The notes beneath the pieces are model-generated. The model was not told the DNA's origin, ran no database searches, and worked only from the letters and a program-made list of their open reading frames with translations. 64,000 bases of DNA from Ignavibacteriaceae bacterium (GTDB taxonomy: Bacteria; Bacteroidota; Ignavibacteria; Ignavibacteriales; Ignavibacteriaceae), in the NCBI GenBank assembly GCA_008933765.1, contig WBUK01000009.1:78800-142799 (forward strand), read 5' to 3'. Positions 41,485 to 51,618 of the stretch are shown here, in pieces. The first letter of the stretch is position 1; each line of letters opens with the position of its first letter. A program made the translations under genes and the position numbers.

Positions 41485-44316
41485 ATGGAAGACGGCAGAA
41501 TTAAAAGACCCGTAAATATTAATCCGGCAAAGCGTTCGGATGGAGTGTTACCGCGAATTAATTCGACGCATAACGAAATTTACTCAAACTACATTCTGCG
41601 CCTTCTTTTCCAGGCAGCCCCCGATGGTTTTTTTGTTATGATGTTGCCCGAACCGGTTGAATGGGATGTTATCGGCGAAGACCCTGAGCTTTTTGAACAA
41701 ATCTATACCTCTCAAAAAATTACCATTTATAACCCTCGTGCTATTGAGTTAAACCCCGGGTTTGGCGGAAATTTAATGGGAGTTACACCTCAAATTTATT
41801 TCAATTACGACGATGAAAACGGAAGAGCGGCATGGCTTAAACTGCTGAATACCGGCTGGCTTAGCATGGAATACTCCGAAGAAATAGAACCGGGGAAAGC
41901 TATTTGGATTGAAGCGTCTTTTGCGAATTTATATGAAAACGACGGGCGCCTGCTCGGGTGTTTCTGTACTCAAAGAGATATTACCCTGCAACATACTGAA
42001 ACAGAAGCCATGAGCAAAACAAGCGGGGATTTGGGGCTTTCGATCGCCTCGATAGGCGACCCGCTGATAATGGCAGATTCTGCAGGGGTGATTACATATT
42101 TGAACTACGCCGCAGAAATTACTCTTGACCTCTCTTACGACCGTGTGGTTAACAAACGAATTACTGATGTTATTCAAATTGCCGATCCTGAAGCACAATT
42201 AGTTCTGAAACAAATTTTAGATCAAGTGAGGACTACGGGCTTACCTTTCAGGTTAAGTGAAGGAGCTAAAATAAAATACGGCGTTAAAGAGAACGAAATT
42301 ACAGGCGTTATTTCTAGTGTTGCACGGGATGATGGCCAGCATGTCGGCTGGATTTTGTTACTGCGCTATCCCGCACCGGTTCGCAAAGAACTGATTGAAG
42401 ATACCGGGAATATGGAAAGGCTTAAAAGGTTGAGCAAATCGATTCAAGCCGGTTATTGGGAAAACGATTTAATTCAGGGGAAAGTATGGATCAGCGATGA
42501 AATTTTTGGTCTCTATAAGATTAAAAGAACTTCGTTGGGCGACCCAAATGAGTTTAACCTCTTACAGAAAAAAATTAATGAACTGATAGTTTCTGAAGAC
42601 TTGCCAAAAGTGGAAAGAGCAGCCAATGATTTGATTGCCAACTACAAAGGATATTCGGTTGACTACAGGATAAAAGACACAGAAACCGGCTCAACCAGGT
42701 ACTTAAAGTCAATTGTTGAAGTACATTCAAATACATCGGGGCACCCGGTTCTTATTTCAGGCGTTGCGATCGACCTTACCTGGTATTATAACTACCTTAC
42801 AACCGGTTCGTTTTACGGAAAAATAATTGAAAATGCGCCTGTTGGGATTTTAGTAACCGACCCTGCGGGAATTATTCAATACACGAATAAGAAAATAACA
42901 GAAATGACCGGTTATGAACCACAGGAATTAGCAGGGTTAAAGCCTTCTGTTTTCAAATCGGGTGTTCTTCCGCCACAATTCTACGAAAATCTCTGGAATA
43001 CCGTTCTTTCAGGTCAAATTTGGCAGGGCGATATTATAAATAAAAGAAAAGACGGCTCGCACTACTGGGATTCTGAAGCAATAACCGGAATTAAAGGAGA
43101 AACAGGGGAGATAGAACGCTTAGTTGCCTTTAAACGGGATATTACACAGCGGAAAAAGTATGAGGGTGACCTTAAAAAACAGAGAGAGTTGTTCGAAAGG
43201 CTGCATAAAGAAAAAGTTGGTTTGTTGCAAGATTTAAATTTAGAGGTGCGTGACCCTCTCAACGGGGTTATGGGGTATCTCGATTTGTTAGCGGATGAAA
43301 TTACCGACACCGACCACAGAAAGCTGATTCGTTCCGTAAAACAAAGTACCGAAAGGGTAATAAACCGTTTAAATTCAGTAGCCGATATTCTTAACATGGA
43401 GAGCGATTCGTGGTTTGTGCGGCTTAAACGAACTTCAATTGCAGCTGCTTTAGAGGAAACTTTACACTACTACCAACTGATTGCTGAAGAGAAAGGGTTG
43501 AGGTTCGAGTCATATATCCAGGAGGGAACCTCGCTCGTTACAGACTCTGAACTGATTGCCAAAGCAACGGGTAATTTGCTGGATAATGCTATTAAATTCA
43601 CCCGTGAGGGTTCAGTAAGGATTGAAGTGCTGAAACCATCAACTGATGAAAATGAGATTAATATCAGAGTTACCGATACCGGACCGGGAATTAAAAAAGA
43701 AGAAATAGAGGCAATATTCAGCGAAACCAGCGAAATGCCGCGAAGTGATAACAGTGGGTTTGGGCTTCGTTTGACCAGGGAGATTCTTAAAAAATTAGGC
43801 GGAACTATCCGGATTGAGAGTGTTCCCGGGAAAAGAACTTCTTTTACTATTGTACTTTCGGAAGGGGGACCTGATTTGCAGACGGATCAGGAACTTGAAA
43901 AACTGAGGCATTTCAGAAAAATGACACAGTCATCGTTACAACATGAAATTTTGCTGGTTGAAGACAGTAAAGTGAACGCAGAAGTTATCGCCTTGTATCT
44001 GCGTAAAGTCTGTCGGGTTGAAATTGCAAGATCGGGTGAACAAGGGTTGCAGAAGGCTCAGACGAAAAGGTATTCTGCAGTGATTATGGATATCAATCTT
44101 GGTGAGGGGCTTTCGGGCATCGAAACAATGAAAGAAATGAAGATGATTGAAGGCTATAAGGATATCCCGTTTGTTGCAGTAACCGGATATGCGCTGAACA
44201 GCGACCGCGAGAAGATTATGTCTGAGGGGTTCGATTTCTTCTTTACGAAGCCGTTAGATATGGCAGAATTTGCAGTTTTTGTGAAAGAATTGGTTCTTCC
44301 GGGCAGCGGCGGTTAA
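41485..44316 (+). CDS. PAS-rich sensor kinase/receiver hybrid lacking the phospho-accepting histidine
   Basis: This 943-residue protein has no membrane segments and so is cytoplasmic. It has four PAS-like domains: about residues 30-170, 185-300, 310-425 and 445-555 (the last with AGIIQYTNKKITEMTGYEPQEL). The dimerisation helix follows. The H-box reads NLEVRDPLNG where HE(L/I)RTPLNG is expected, so Leu586 stands in for histidine. The ATPase part is intact: N-box (NLLDNAIKFT), G1 (DTGPGI) and G2 (GFGLRL). The C-terminal receiver (residues about 820-940) keeps the acidic pair, the aspartate in VIMDINL, the Thr of VTGYA and the Lys of TKPL. It is probably a pseudokinase or acts through another protein's histidine. 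Confidence 0.85.
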   Translation: MEDGRIKRPVNINPAKRSDGVLPRINSTHNEIYSNYILRLLFQAAPDGFFVMMLPEPVEWDVIGEDPELFEQIYTSQKITIYNPRAIELNPGFGGNLMGVTPQIYFNYDDENGRAAWLKLLNTGWLSMEYSEEIEPGKAIWIEASFANLYENDGRLLGCFCTQRDITLQHTETEAMSKTSGDLGLSIASIGDPLIMADSAGVITYLNYAAEITLDLSYDRVVNKRITDVIQIADPEAQLVLKQILDQVRTTGLPFRLSEGAKIKYGVKENEITGVISSVARDDGQHVGWILLLRYPAPVRKELIEDTGNMERLKRLSKSIQAGYWENDLIQGKVWISDEIFGLYKIKRTSLGDPNEFNLLQKKINELIVSEDLPKVERAANDLIANYKGYSVDYRIKDTETGSTRYLKSIVEVHSNTSGHPVLISGVAIDLTWYYNYLTTGSFYGKIIENAPVGILVTDPAGIIQYTNKKITEMTGYEPQELAGLKPSVFKSGVLPPQFYENLWNTVLSGQIWQGDIINKRKDGSHYWDSEAITGIKGETGEIERLVAFKRDITQRKKYEGDLKKQRELFERLHKEKVGLLQDLNLEVRDPLNGVMGYLDLLADEITDTDHRKLIRSVKQSTERVINRLNSVADILNMESDSWFVRLKRTSIAAALEETLHYYQLIAEEKGLRFESYIQEGTSLVTDSELIAKATGNLLDNAIKFTREGSVRIEVLKPSTDENEINIRVTDTGPGIKKEEIEAIFSETSEMPRSDNSGFGLRLTREILKKLGGTIRIESVPGKRTSFTIVLSEGGPDLQTDQELEKLRHFRKMTQSSLQHEILLVEDSKVNAEVIALYLRKVCRVEIARSGEQGLQKAQTKRYSAVIMDINLGEGLSGIETMKEMKMIEGYKDIPFVAVTGYALNSDREKIMSEGFDFFFTKPLDMAEFAVFVKELVLPGSGG

Positions 44317-44322
44317 AAAGTA

Positions 44323-46677
44323 CTACCTGATAACAGCAATTTTAAGTTTGGAGACGGTGTTGCCGTCTTTATCCGAAGCAATAATAAAATAAACCCCTGT
44401 TGCAACAAAATTGCCGTACTGATCCCTGCCGTCCCAGCTTGCAGTTCTTCCGCCCGGAGAAGAGAGAGTACGAATTTTATCTCCTGAAATATCCAAAATC
44501 ATAATTTCTGAATCTTTAATCAGCCCGTCGATGGTCAGCAACCCCCCTTTAGCAGGTTGATAGGGCATTGGATAGGCGAAAAGACCGGAGTAATCTTGAT
44601 TTGGCGCCGGAGCACGGGTTGAAAAGGTGACTAACCCGCCGGTCTGCCCGATAAAAATTTTGCCGTTCTTTTGATCGCTGCCCATTACTGACACTTCATT
44701 TGTTAACAGTGGGCTGTTAGAAGCATCGTAGAATGCGATTAACTCGGTGCCGTCGGCATTTACCAAGAAGATACCAGCATCAGTTCCGACCCATTTCCTG
44801 TTGACAGGATCGACCACAACCGAATTAATTTTTTGCTGCCTGAGTGAAAAAACAGTTGTTACCCTCGGTTTAACTGTTGAAGTGTTTTGAAGTACCGCAC
44901 TTAACGAAGAAATAATAAGCACCCCAAGATCAGTCCCAACCCAAAGATCACCTCTTTTATCGAGAGTTAATGAGTTGATCTTCTGCCCGTTCAGGCCGCT
45001 TGATTCAGTTAATGCCCCGGAAATATCGTCTGCAGTGTTTTCAAAAGTTCCCTTTTCGTTGTAGTAGAAAAGTTGGTTTCTCAAGGGGCTTGCGTACCAT
45101 TTTGTATCGTTTTGGTCAATTTCCAATGTTGAGTAGTTGGTAAGGTTACCGCCGAGGGGGTTTTGATATCCATGCCAAACGCTGTCTGTGGTTAACACAT
45201 TCAAAGTTTTGCGGTTACCGGCGTCGAAGTTTAGGATCCAAAGGTTTCCCTTCGAGTCAGATTTCAGAGAAGAGACTACCAGAAAATTGGGATCGGCAGC
45301 AATTCCTACCAAGGGTGTATTTGTCGGTGTGAAAGGTGTAAGTTCACCTGAGGGTTTAATTCTGAGAAAACCTTTACCGTAACTGCCGAGGTAAACATTT
45401 CCATCTGATGAACTAAATGCGTTGTAGTAAGCGTCGGTTGGCAAAATTCGTGTGTTTGTACGATTGAAATTAGTCCATTCTGTGCCGTCAAATTTGTAAA
45501 ACCCCCTTCCGGTAACATCTCTGCCACTACCGGAAAATAAATTGCCCTGAGAATCCACAGTAAGCCCGCTGAAAACATTAGCACCGGGCCCATTCGGCGC
45601 AATAGCATTAAGTACATGACTTTGGTCAAGAAGAAGTAAACCCGACTTCGAGGGCGCAAAATACAATCCCCCCGGTGACGGGTAAACGCCAAATATCTCC
45701 GGCAGGTCAATGATTGAAGAGGCAAGCTGATCATTCGCAATTTTAAATATAGCATAGCGTACTCCACCGGGGATTGAGTACTCAAGAGTAATGAAGCAAT
45801 CGTCTTCAATAATCGAGGCATTTTTAACTTTTTTATTGGCAGTTTCAGTAATAAATGGTGTAAAAGTACCGTTACCGAACTTGAAAAATCCGGTAGAAGT
45901 GCCTGTAACAATTTCACTTTTGTAAATTTTCACGAATAAAAAAGCGGGATTTACAAACCCCGGAATTGCTGAATAAACTTCCCAGGAGTTCGGATCATTC
46001 AGACTTGTTGCCCCCGGTTTTTGAACTGCTAATCCTGCTTCAGTAGCAATGTAGAATAAACCTGCTCTGAAAACTGAGTTAACTTTTGTGTTGGTTGCAA
46101 GTGGACCAAATTTCACATAAGTATCGTAAAAATCGAGGGTTTCGCTGTTGATTAGCGAGACGCCAAAATCGGTTGAGACAATAACTGTATCGCCGGAGAC
46201 CAAAAGAGAGTTAATTCTCTTTTGAGTTTTTCCTGAGTTTGCAATAGCAACAATTCGCCTGAATGAACCGGTCTCTTTGTCATAAACATCTATCATTCCG
46301 TTTTCACTGCCGAACCAGACTTTATTTTTATTATCCGCAACAATTGATGTGATCGGTGAACCGTTCAAACCCTCAGCCTTCGTGAAAGAAACAAAAGTTG
46401 AATCTTCAATATTGTACGAATAAACGCCGCCGGATGAGCCGGTCCAGATTAAACTATCACTGAAATAAGAAGCGGAAAGTTCTGATTTGTTCGAATAAAT
46501 ATGCCAGTTAAAAGCCTCCTGTGCCTGCATCTTGTAAGGCGAAAACAGGAGGAAAATCAGCGATAAGCAGAAAAATCGCAATAACTGTGAATTTAGCAAG
46601 AACCGAAAGCTCAGATACAATCGGGATATATTACAAGGGCGCCCCAAACAGGAAAACGAAATGAAAGTTTTATTCAT
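44323..46677 (-). CDS. PorZ-like two-propeller exported protein
   Basis: The protein is up to 784 residues. A signal-peptide-like stretch (RFFCLSLIFLLFSPYKMQAQ) begins near residue 34, so either the ATG at 46677 adds a long leader or the real start is a TTG near 46581. The body has repeated two-component-regulator-propeller units (GLNGSPITSIVADNKNKVWFGSENG, GLNGQKINSLTLDKRGDLWVGTDLG and others), as in PorZ, a T9SS surface component. The end is a FlgD-like Ig domain (SWDGRDQYGNFVATGVYFI), not the NYPNPFNP type. It lies 3 bp after ribH, so the ATG at 46677 may be coupled to ribH translation. The PorZ link is inferred from architecture. Confidence 0.65.
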   Translation of the reverse strand: MNKTFISFSCLGRPCNISRLYLSFRFLLNSQLLRFFCLSLIFLLFSPYKMQAQEAFNWHIYSNKSELSASYFSDSLIWTGSSGGVYSYNIEDSTFVSFTKAEGLNGSPITSIVADNKNKVWFGSENGMIDVYDKETGSFRRIVAIANSGKTQKRINSLLVSGDTVIVSTDFGVSLINSETLDFYDTYVKFGPLATNTKVNSVFRAGLFYIATEAGLAVQKPGATSLNDPNSWEVYSAIPGFVNPAFLFVKIYKSEIVTGTSTGFFKFGNGTFTPFITETANKKVKNASIIEDDCFITLEYSIPGGVRYAIFKIANDQLASSIIDLPEIFGVYPSPGGLYFAPSKSGLLLLDQSHVLNAIAPNGPGANVFSGLTVDSQGNLFSGSGRDVTGRGFYKFDGTEWTNFNRTNTRILPTDAYYNAFSSSDGNVYLGSYGKGFLRIKPSGELTPFTPTNTPLVGIAADPNFLVVSSLKSDSKGNLWILNFDAGNRKTLNVLTTDSVWHGYQNPLGGNLTNYSTLEIDQNDTKWYASPLRNQLFYYNEKGTFENTADDISGALTESSGLNGQKINSLTLDKRGDLWVGTDLGVLIISSLSAVLQNTSTVKPRVTTVFSLRQQKINSVVVDPVNRKWVGTDAGIFLVNADGTELIAFYDASNSPLLTNEVSVMGSDQKNGKIFIGQTGGLVTFSTRAPAPNQDYSGLFAYPMPYQPAKGGLLTIDGLIKDSEIMILDISGDKIRTLSSPGGRTASWDGRDQYGNFVATGVYFIIASDKDGNTVSKLKIAVIR

Positions 46678-46680
46678 TGG

Positions 46681-47148
46681 TTATTTAGAAAGTTCTTTCA
46701 TCAGATTGGCGGTTTCGATTGCCGTAAGTGCGGCATCCCAGCCTTTATTTCCGGCTTTTGAGCCGGCTCTTTCCACAGCCTGTTCAATTGTGTCGGTGGT
46801 TACAATTCCGTAGATCACCGGTACACCGGTTGACATTGACGCCATCGCAACCCCCTTTGCAGATTCCGCTGCTACAAAATCGAAGTGGGGCGTTGCACCG
46901 CGAATGACCGCTCCTAAGCAGATAACCGCGTCATACTCTTTCCTTTCGGCTGCGGCTTTTGCAATAAGTGGGATTTCAAAAGCGCCGGGTACACGGATTA
47001 TTGTGATGTCGTCTTTGCTTCCGCCATGTCTGACTAAGCAATCGATCGAACCGTCTAAAAGTTTGTTTGTTATAAAATCATTGAATCTGCTGACTACTAC
47101 GGCAAATTTTAATCCTTTTGCCTGCAGAACACCGTTTATTTCTTTCAT
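46681..47148 (-). CDS. ribH: 6,7-dimethyl-8-ribityllumazine synthase
   Basis: Catalyses the penultimate step of riboflavin synthesis, assembling icosahedral or pentameric shells. The catalytic histidine lies in [15 protein letters not shown] and the substrate-binding region in [14 protein letters not shown], both conserved, along with PGAFEIP. The ATG at 47148 is chosen because GAGG lies six bases upstream; this makes a 155-residue protein starting MKEINGVLQ. No FMN riboswitch is evident upstream. No other rib gene is in the window, so the gene is probably separated from the main rib genes. The propeller gene follows in the same direction. Confidence 0.93.
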   Translation of the reverse strand: MKEINGVLQAKGLKFAVVVSRFNDFITNKLLDGSIDCLVRHGGSKDDITIIRVPGAFEIPLIAKAAAERKEYDAVICLGAVIRGATPHFDFVAAESAKGVAMASMSTGVPVIYGIVTTDTIEQAVERAGSKAGNKGWDAALTAIETANLMKELSK

Positions 47149-47286
47149 TTCAAACCTCAACTTCAAAAAACAATAACTTGAAACTTAAATATAGAAGAAC
47201 TATTAAAAAACCGAATAATTTGGGACTTAACACTAAAGGGGCACCACATTCTTAAAAACTGATTCCGTATCCTCCATGTCACTCAC

Positions 47287-47395
47287 TTTTATTCCACCAC
47301 CAAAGCCTAAGTAGCTGCTGTTAGAATGATTCTCAGGCTACCGATTAGCCAAAATCGTGAAACTTTATTTTTCCACCAACGCCTGAATTGCAGCA
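47287..47395 (-). repeat. Degenerate copy of the PHP gene 3' end
   Basis: The plus-strand pattern actttt-attccacca then gcct-a at 47285-47319 resembles the gene's tail at 47363-47395 (actttatttttccaccaacgcctgaattgcagc). The period is about 76 bp, with indels, so the copy is older than others in the window. Confidence 0.5.
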
Positions 47396-48186
47396 AATTC
47401 CGGCTTTGAAAGGTAAAAAGAACCGATATACCCTCGGTCGGTTGCTGAGCCGCCGTGAAAATCAGAACCGCCGGAATAGGGTAGCCCGTGCTTTCGGGCA
47501 ATCTCGACCAGTTGCTGCCGTCTTGGGGAAGAGTGCGAGGGGTGCACTGCTTCAAGTGCGTCGAATTTTTCAGAAAGCAACATTTCCACCGTTTCATCGC
47601 TAAAATTACCCGGATGCGCCAACGAGGCAATGCCACCGGCGCGGTGGATCAATGAAATGGCATCGGCGGGGGTAATGAAAAATTTTTTTTCGTAGGCGGG
47701 CGAGTTGTTCCCCAGAAAATCCCTGAAGGCATGCGTAAAATTTTTAGCAATTTTTTTTCTGATAAGCGCTTTTGCGATGTGGGGTCTTCCGAACATATCC
47801 CCTTTGCACTCTTTTTCCACATCCTCAATTGATATTTCGATGCCCTCGTGTTGCAGGTTAGCAACTATTTTTTGGCAGCGGTTATAACGGTTTTGCTTCA
47901 GTTCGGCGGTGTAATTAGTAAGTTCCGGGTTGTTTACATCGATAAAATACCCCAGAATGTGCACTTCAAGCTGCTCAAGTTGTGAACTGAGTTCAATTCC
48001 GGGCACTAATTTCAACCCGTATTTTTTATTTCTTTCACATGCTTCAATGAAACCGGATACGGTATCGTGATCGGTAATTGCGAGCACATCAATCTTGTTC
48101 AGAATGGCACGGCGCAACAAACTTTCGACAGAAAGCCATCCGTCAGAATGAGTAGTGTGGGTGTGCAGGTCAGCTTTAAAAAACAC
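47365..48186 (-). CDS. PHP-domain phosphoesterase (nucleoside 3',5'-bisphosphate phosphatase/RNase AM-like)
   Basis: The 273-residue enzyme has the PHP metal motif DLHTHTTHSDG (residues about 6-16), then ITDHDTVSG, PGIELS, HILGYF, a GRPHIA block with the insertion domain, SLAHPG and the final GSDFHGG. This is the complete metal-ligand set of the YciV/TrpH/RNase AM family, which acts on 5'-phosphorylated RNA ends and pAp-type molecules. No polymerase domain is attached. It begins directly downstream of the CRP-like regulator in the same direction (3 bp between), so an operon is likely, although no functional link is known. Confidence 0.88.
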   Translation of the reverse strand: MFFKADLHTHTTHSDGWLSVESLLRRAILNKIDVLAITDHDTVSGFIEACERNKKYGLKLVPGIELSSQLEQLEVHILGYFIDVNNPELTNYTAELKQNRYNRCQKIVANLQHEGIEISIEDVEKECKGDMFGRPHIAKALIRKKIAKNFTHAFRDFLGNNSPAYEKKFFITPADAISLIHRAGGIASLAHPGNFSDETVEMLLSEKFDALEAVHPSHSSPRRQQLVEIARKHGLPYSGGSDFHGGSATDRGYIGSFYLSKPEFAAIQALVEK

Positions 48187-48189
48187 TTT

Positions 48190-48870
48190 TTAAGAAAACT
48201 GCTTCCTGAATTCCTCGTAGTTGGTAATTCTCAGTTTATTCCCGTCTAACTCTATCAAACCTTTTTTCACGAAGCCGTGCAAGGTTCTGGAGATTGTTTC
48301 TCTTGAGGTACCCGCCATGTTTGCAAGATCATGCTGGTAGGGTAGCTTCTCAATTTCAACTACACCTTGCTTAATTTTACCGACTTCATCGGCGATTTGA
48401 AGAATTACAGTTGCCACTTTACCTTCAGCGTCTTTAAGTGAAAGAGATTTAATCTTCATATCTGCAGCACGCAACCTGCGCGTCAGTTCCTGCAGAAGGC
48501 TGACGGAAACTTCGGGACGATCGTACAACAAATCAAGAAAATCAGCTCTTTCAATAATGAAAAGCTCCGACTCTTCAATAGCAGTAACGGTTGCGGATCG
48601 GGTAAGCCCGTCTAAAAGCGCCATTTCACCGAAGAAATCGTTTGGGCTTAGGTAAGTCAGAATAACTTCCCTGCCGTCGTCACTTTCTCTGCTTACTTTA
48701 ACTTTGCCGGAAATGATAACAAACAGAGCGTGCCCCGTCTCATGTTCCATAAGAATGATAGAGTCGCGCCCGAAAGTCTTTCTCTTACCGAGTTCAGAAA
48801 TCTTTTGAAGTGTTTCATCGTCAAGATTCTCAAAAAGTGGCACAAATTTTGGGAAATCGAGATCGTCCAT
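48190..48870 (-). CDS. CRP/FNR-family transcription regulator
   Basis: The 226-residue protein has a cyclic-nucleotide-binding-like domain (residues about 10-120; the phosphate-binding segment is GEMALLDGLTRSATV) and a C-terminal winged helix with recognition helix GTSRETISRTLHGF. The R-E-x-x-x-R spacing matches E. coli CRP residues 180-185 that read TGTGA. FNR-type iron-sulphur cysteines are absent, so it should respond to a nucleotide or another ligand, not oxygen. The ATG at 48870 has AAGGA upstream and was preferred over a start 27 bp earlier. A CRP-like site lies just upstream, which suggests autoregulation. Confidence 0.9.
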   Translation of the reverse strand: MDDLDFPKFVPLFENLDDETLQKISELGKRKTFGRDSIILMEHETGHALFVIISGKVKVSRESDDGREVILTYLSPNDFFGEMALLDGLTRSATVTAIEESELFIIERADFLDLLYDRPEVSVSLLQELTRRLRAADMKIKSLSLKDAEGKVATVILQIADEVGKIKQGVVEIEKLPYQHDLANMAGTSRETISRTLHGFVKKGLIELDGNKLRITNYEEFRKQFS

Positions 48871-48901
48871 TAAATATTCCTTATTTAGTCTTAACAAATT
48901 T

Positions 48902-48917
48902 AGTGACTTTTCTCACA
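48902..48917. promoter_or_regulatory. CRP-like operator between the regulator and gap
   Basis: agtga-cttttc-tcaca matches the TGTGA-N6-TCACA consensus with one mismatch. It lies about 32 bp upstream of the regulator's ATG (reading leftwards) and about 170 bp before gap. Its position and the regulator's recognition helix support autoregulation. Confidence 0.5.
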
Positions 48918-49060
48918 ATATTAAAATTAAAACGGAAATTTTCTAAAAAAAAAGAAATAATTCTGTATAATTTTATTTTCAAACAAGGGTTCAACCCGCT
49001 GATGTGAATAATTACATTGATAAATCGGGAAAAGAATAATAAATTTGATGGTCTAAATAA

Positions 49061-50077
<1,017 letters not shown>

Positions 50078-50093
50078 TTAAAATTTGTTTTGT

Positions 50094-50121
50094 GACGCAG
50101 TTACGGCTGCGTCTTTTTTTT
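50094..50121 (+). terminator. Terminator or attenuator between gap and pgk
   Basis: A 7-bp stem (gacgcag/ctgcgtc, loop ttacgg) is followed by nine Ts. Short and GC-rich, it may be leaky, since pgk lacks an obvious separate long promoter region. Confidence 0.8.
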
Positions 50122-50185
50122 TGTTGTAATTTATTTTTGTTGTAGCTTATTTTTGTAATTAAATCGACTTTAAGTTGGTAATAAA

Positions 50186-51382
50186 ATGAAAAAACAAACA
50201 ATAGACAGCATTTCGCTGAAAGGCAAGAAAGTGCTGATTCGCGTGGATTTTAATGTCCCGCTGGATGAAGAACTAAAAATCACCGACGACAATCGTATCG
50301 TCGAGTCACTCCCCACAATAAAGAAAGTGATATCTGAGGGGGGAAAAGCGATTTTAATGAGCCATCTGGGTCGCCCGAAAGGAAAAGTAAATCCCAAATA
50401 CAGCCTTAAACCGGTAGCAGAACGGCTTTCGGAGTTGCTTGGGCAGCCCGTTAAATTTGCACCCGATTGCATCGGGGATGAAGTAAACGCTATGGCAAGC
50501 AATCTGCAGGATGGTGAAGTGTTGCTTTTGGAAAACCTTCGTTTTCACGCCGAAGAAGAGGCGAACGACGCTTCTTTCGCTGAAAAACTTGCACAAATTG
50601 GCGATGTTTATGTGAACGATGCCTTCGGCAGCGCCCACAGAGCACACGCCTCAACCGAAGGGGTTACCCGGTTTATTAAAACTGCGGTTTCGGGTTATCT
50701 GATGAAAAAAGAACTCGATTATCTCGGCGGTGCGCTTACCGACCCGGTTCGCCCTTATTGTGCAATTCTTGGCGGAGCAAAAATCTCCGGCAAGATCGAT
50801 GTTATCAACAACATTTTGGATAAGGTTGATACTTTAATAATCGGCGGAGGAATGGCTTACACCTTCTTCAAAGCGATGGGGTACGAAATTGGTACTTCAC
50901 TTCTTGAAGAAGAAAAAATTGATCTCGCTAAAGAGCTTTTAAACAAAATTAAAGCGAGCGGATTAAACTTTTTGCTCCCTGTTGATGTTTTAGTTACATC
51001 TGAATTTAGCAACGATTCACCAGCAGAAACCGTGCACTTCGATAAAATGCCCGCCGGTAAAATGGGCTTGGATATCGGACCGGAAACGGTTAAATTGTTC
51101 TCAAATGCTGTTAAAAATTCAAAAACTGTCGTGTGGAATGGTCCCATGGGCGTGTTCGAGTTCGATAACTACGCCGGAGGCACAAACGCAATAGCTGAAG
51201 CGCTGGTTGAAGCAACAGAGCTTGGTGCAATAACCGTTGTTGGCGGTGGTGACTCAGCCGCAGCGATTGCAAAAGCCGGTCTGAAAGATAAAGTAACGCA
51301 TGTTTCCACCGGTGGAGGCGCTTCACTCGAGTTTCTTGAAGGTAAAGTGTTGCCCGGTGTTGCTGTGCTGAATGACGCTTAG
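50186..51382 (+). CDS. pgk: Phosphoglycerate kinase
   Basis: Transfers phosphate from 1,3-bisphosphoglycerate to ADP. The 398-residue sequence has the classical [21 protein letters not shown]-terminal block, SHLGRPKG, and the ADP-binding C-terminal half with [13 protein letters not shown] and [18 protein letters not shown]. All regions are intact and the length is standard. Its ATG comes 64 bp after the gap terminator. It forms a glycolytic pair with gap; enolase lies further on and is oriented oppositely. Confidence 0.97.
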   Translation: MKKQTIDSISLKGKKVLIRVDFNVPLDEELKITDDNRIVESLPTIKKVISEGGKAILMSHLGRPKGKVNPKYSLKPVAERLSELLGQPVKFAPDCIGDEVNAMASNLQDGEVLLLENLRFHAEEEANDASFAEKLAQIGDVYVNDAFGSAHRAHASTEGVTRFIKTAVSGYLMKKELDYLGGALTDPVRPYCAILGGAKISGKIDVINNILDKVDTLIIGGGMAYTFFKAMGYEIGTSLLEEEKIDLAKELLNKIKASGLNFLLPVDVLVTSEFSNDSPAETVHFDKMPAGKMGLDIGPETVKLFSNAVKNSKTVVWNGPMGVFEFDNYAGGTNAIAEALVEATELGAITVVGGGDSAAAIAKAGLKDKVTHVSTGGGASLEFLEGKVLPGVAVLNDA

Positions 51383-51396
51383 CATTGTTTATTAAC

Positions 51397-51455
51397 CCAT
51401 AGTAATGTTGAACAACGCATAGTTATGTTGCATAAGGAACAGCATTGTTGAACAT
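51397..51455. repeat. 20-24-bp degenerate repeats after pgk
   Basis: catag-tatgttg words occur at 51398 and 51418, exactly 20 bp apart, with a weaker cattgttgaac at 51443. The gap to the rhomboid gene (51383-51618) holds no gene. Confidence 0.5.
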
Positions 51456-51576
51456 AGCGCACTTTTATTGTATAATGCACAGTATTCCTTAACAACACAA
51501 GCCTTATTGAATTAGACTAATCCGTGATGGTTAACGCTAAGCGGAGAAAACAGTAAATAATCAGAAATAAATTTCA

Positions 51577-51598
51577 GGGGCGCCTTTTAAGGTGCCCC
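51577..51598 (+). promoter_or_regulatory. Strong hairpin just upstream of the rhomboid gene
   Basis: ggggcgcctt and aaggtgcccc pair over 10 bp with a two-base apex. No T-run follows, so it is not a standard terminator. It lies 20 bp before the ATG at 51619 and may be a leader structure, or a terminator stem that has lost its T-tract. Confidence 0.5.
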
Positions 51599-51618
51599 GC
51601 TCAAAATTGAAGGAAAAA

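Noticed and set aside
45306..45917. 203-codon frame inside the propeller gene
   Set aside because: It overlaps a well-supported gene in another frame on the same strand, and its translation shows no domain or sensible composition.
47149..47364. Possible FMN riboswitch upstream of ribH
   Set aside because: The conserved RFN stems and core words are not visible, and the gap is short and partly a decayed copy of the PHP gene tail.
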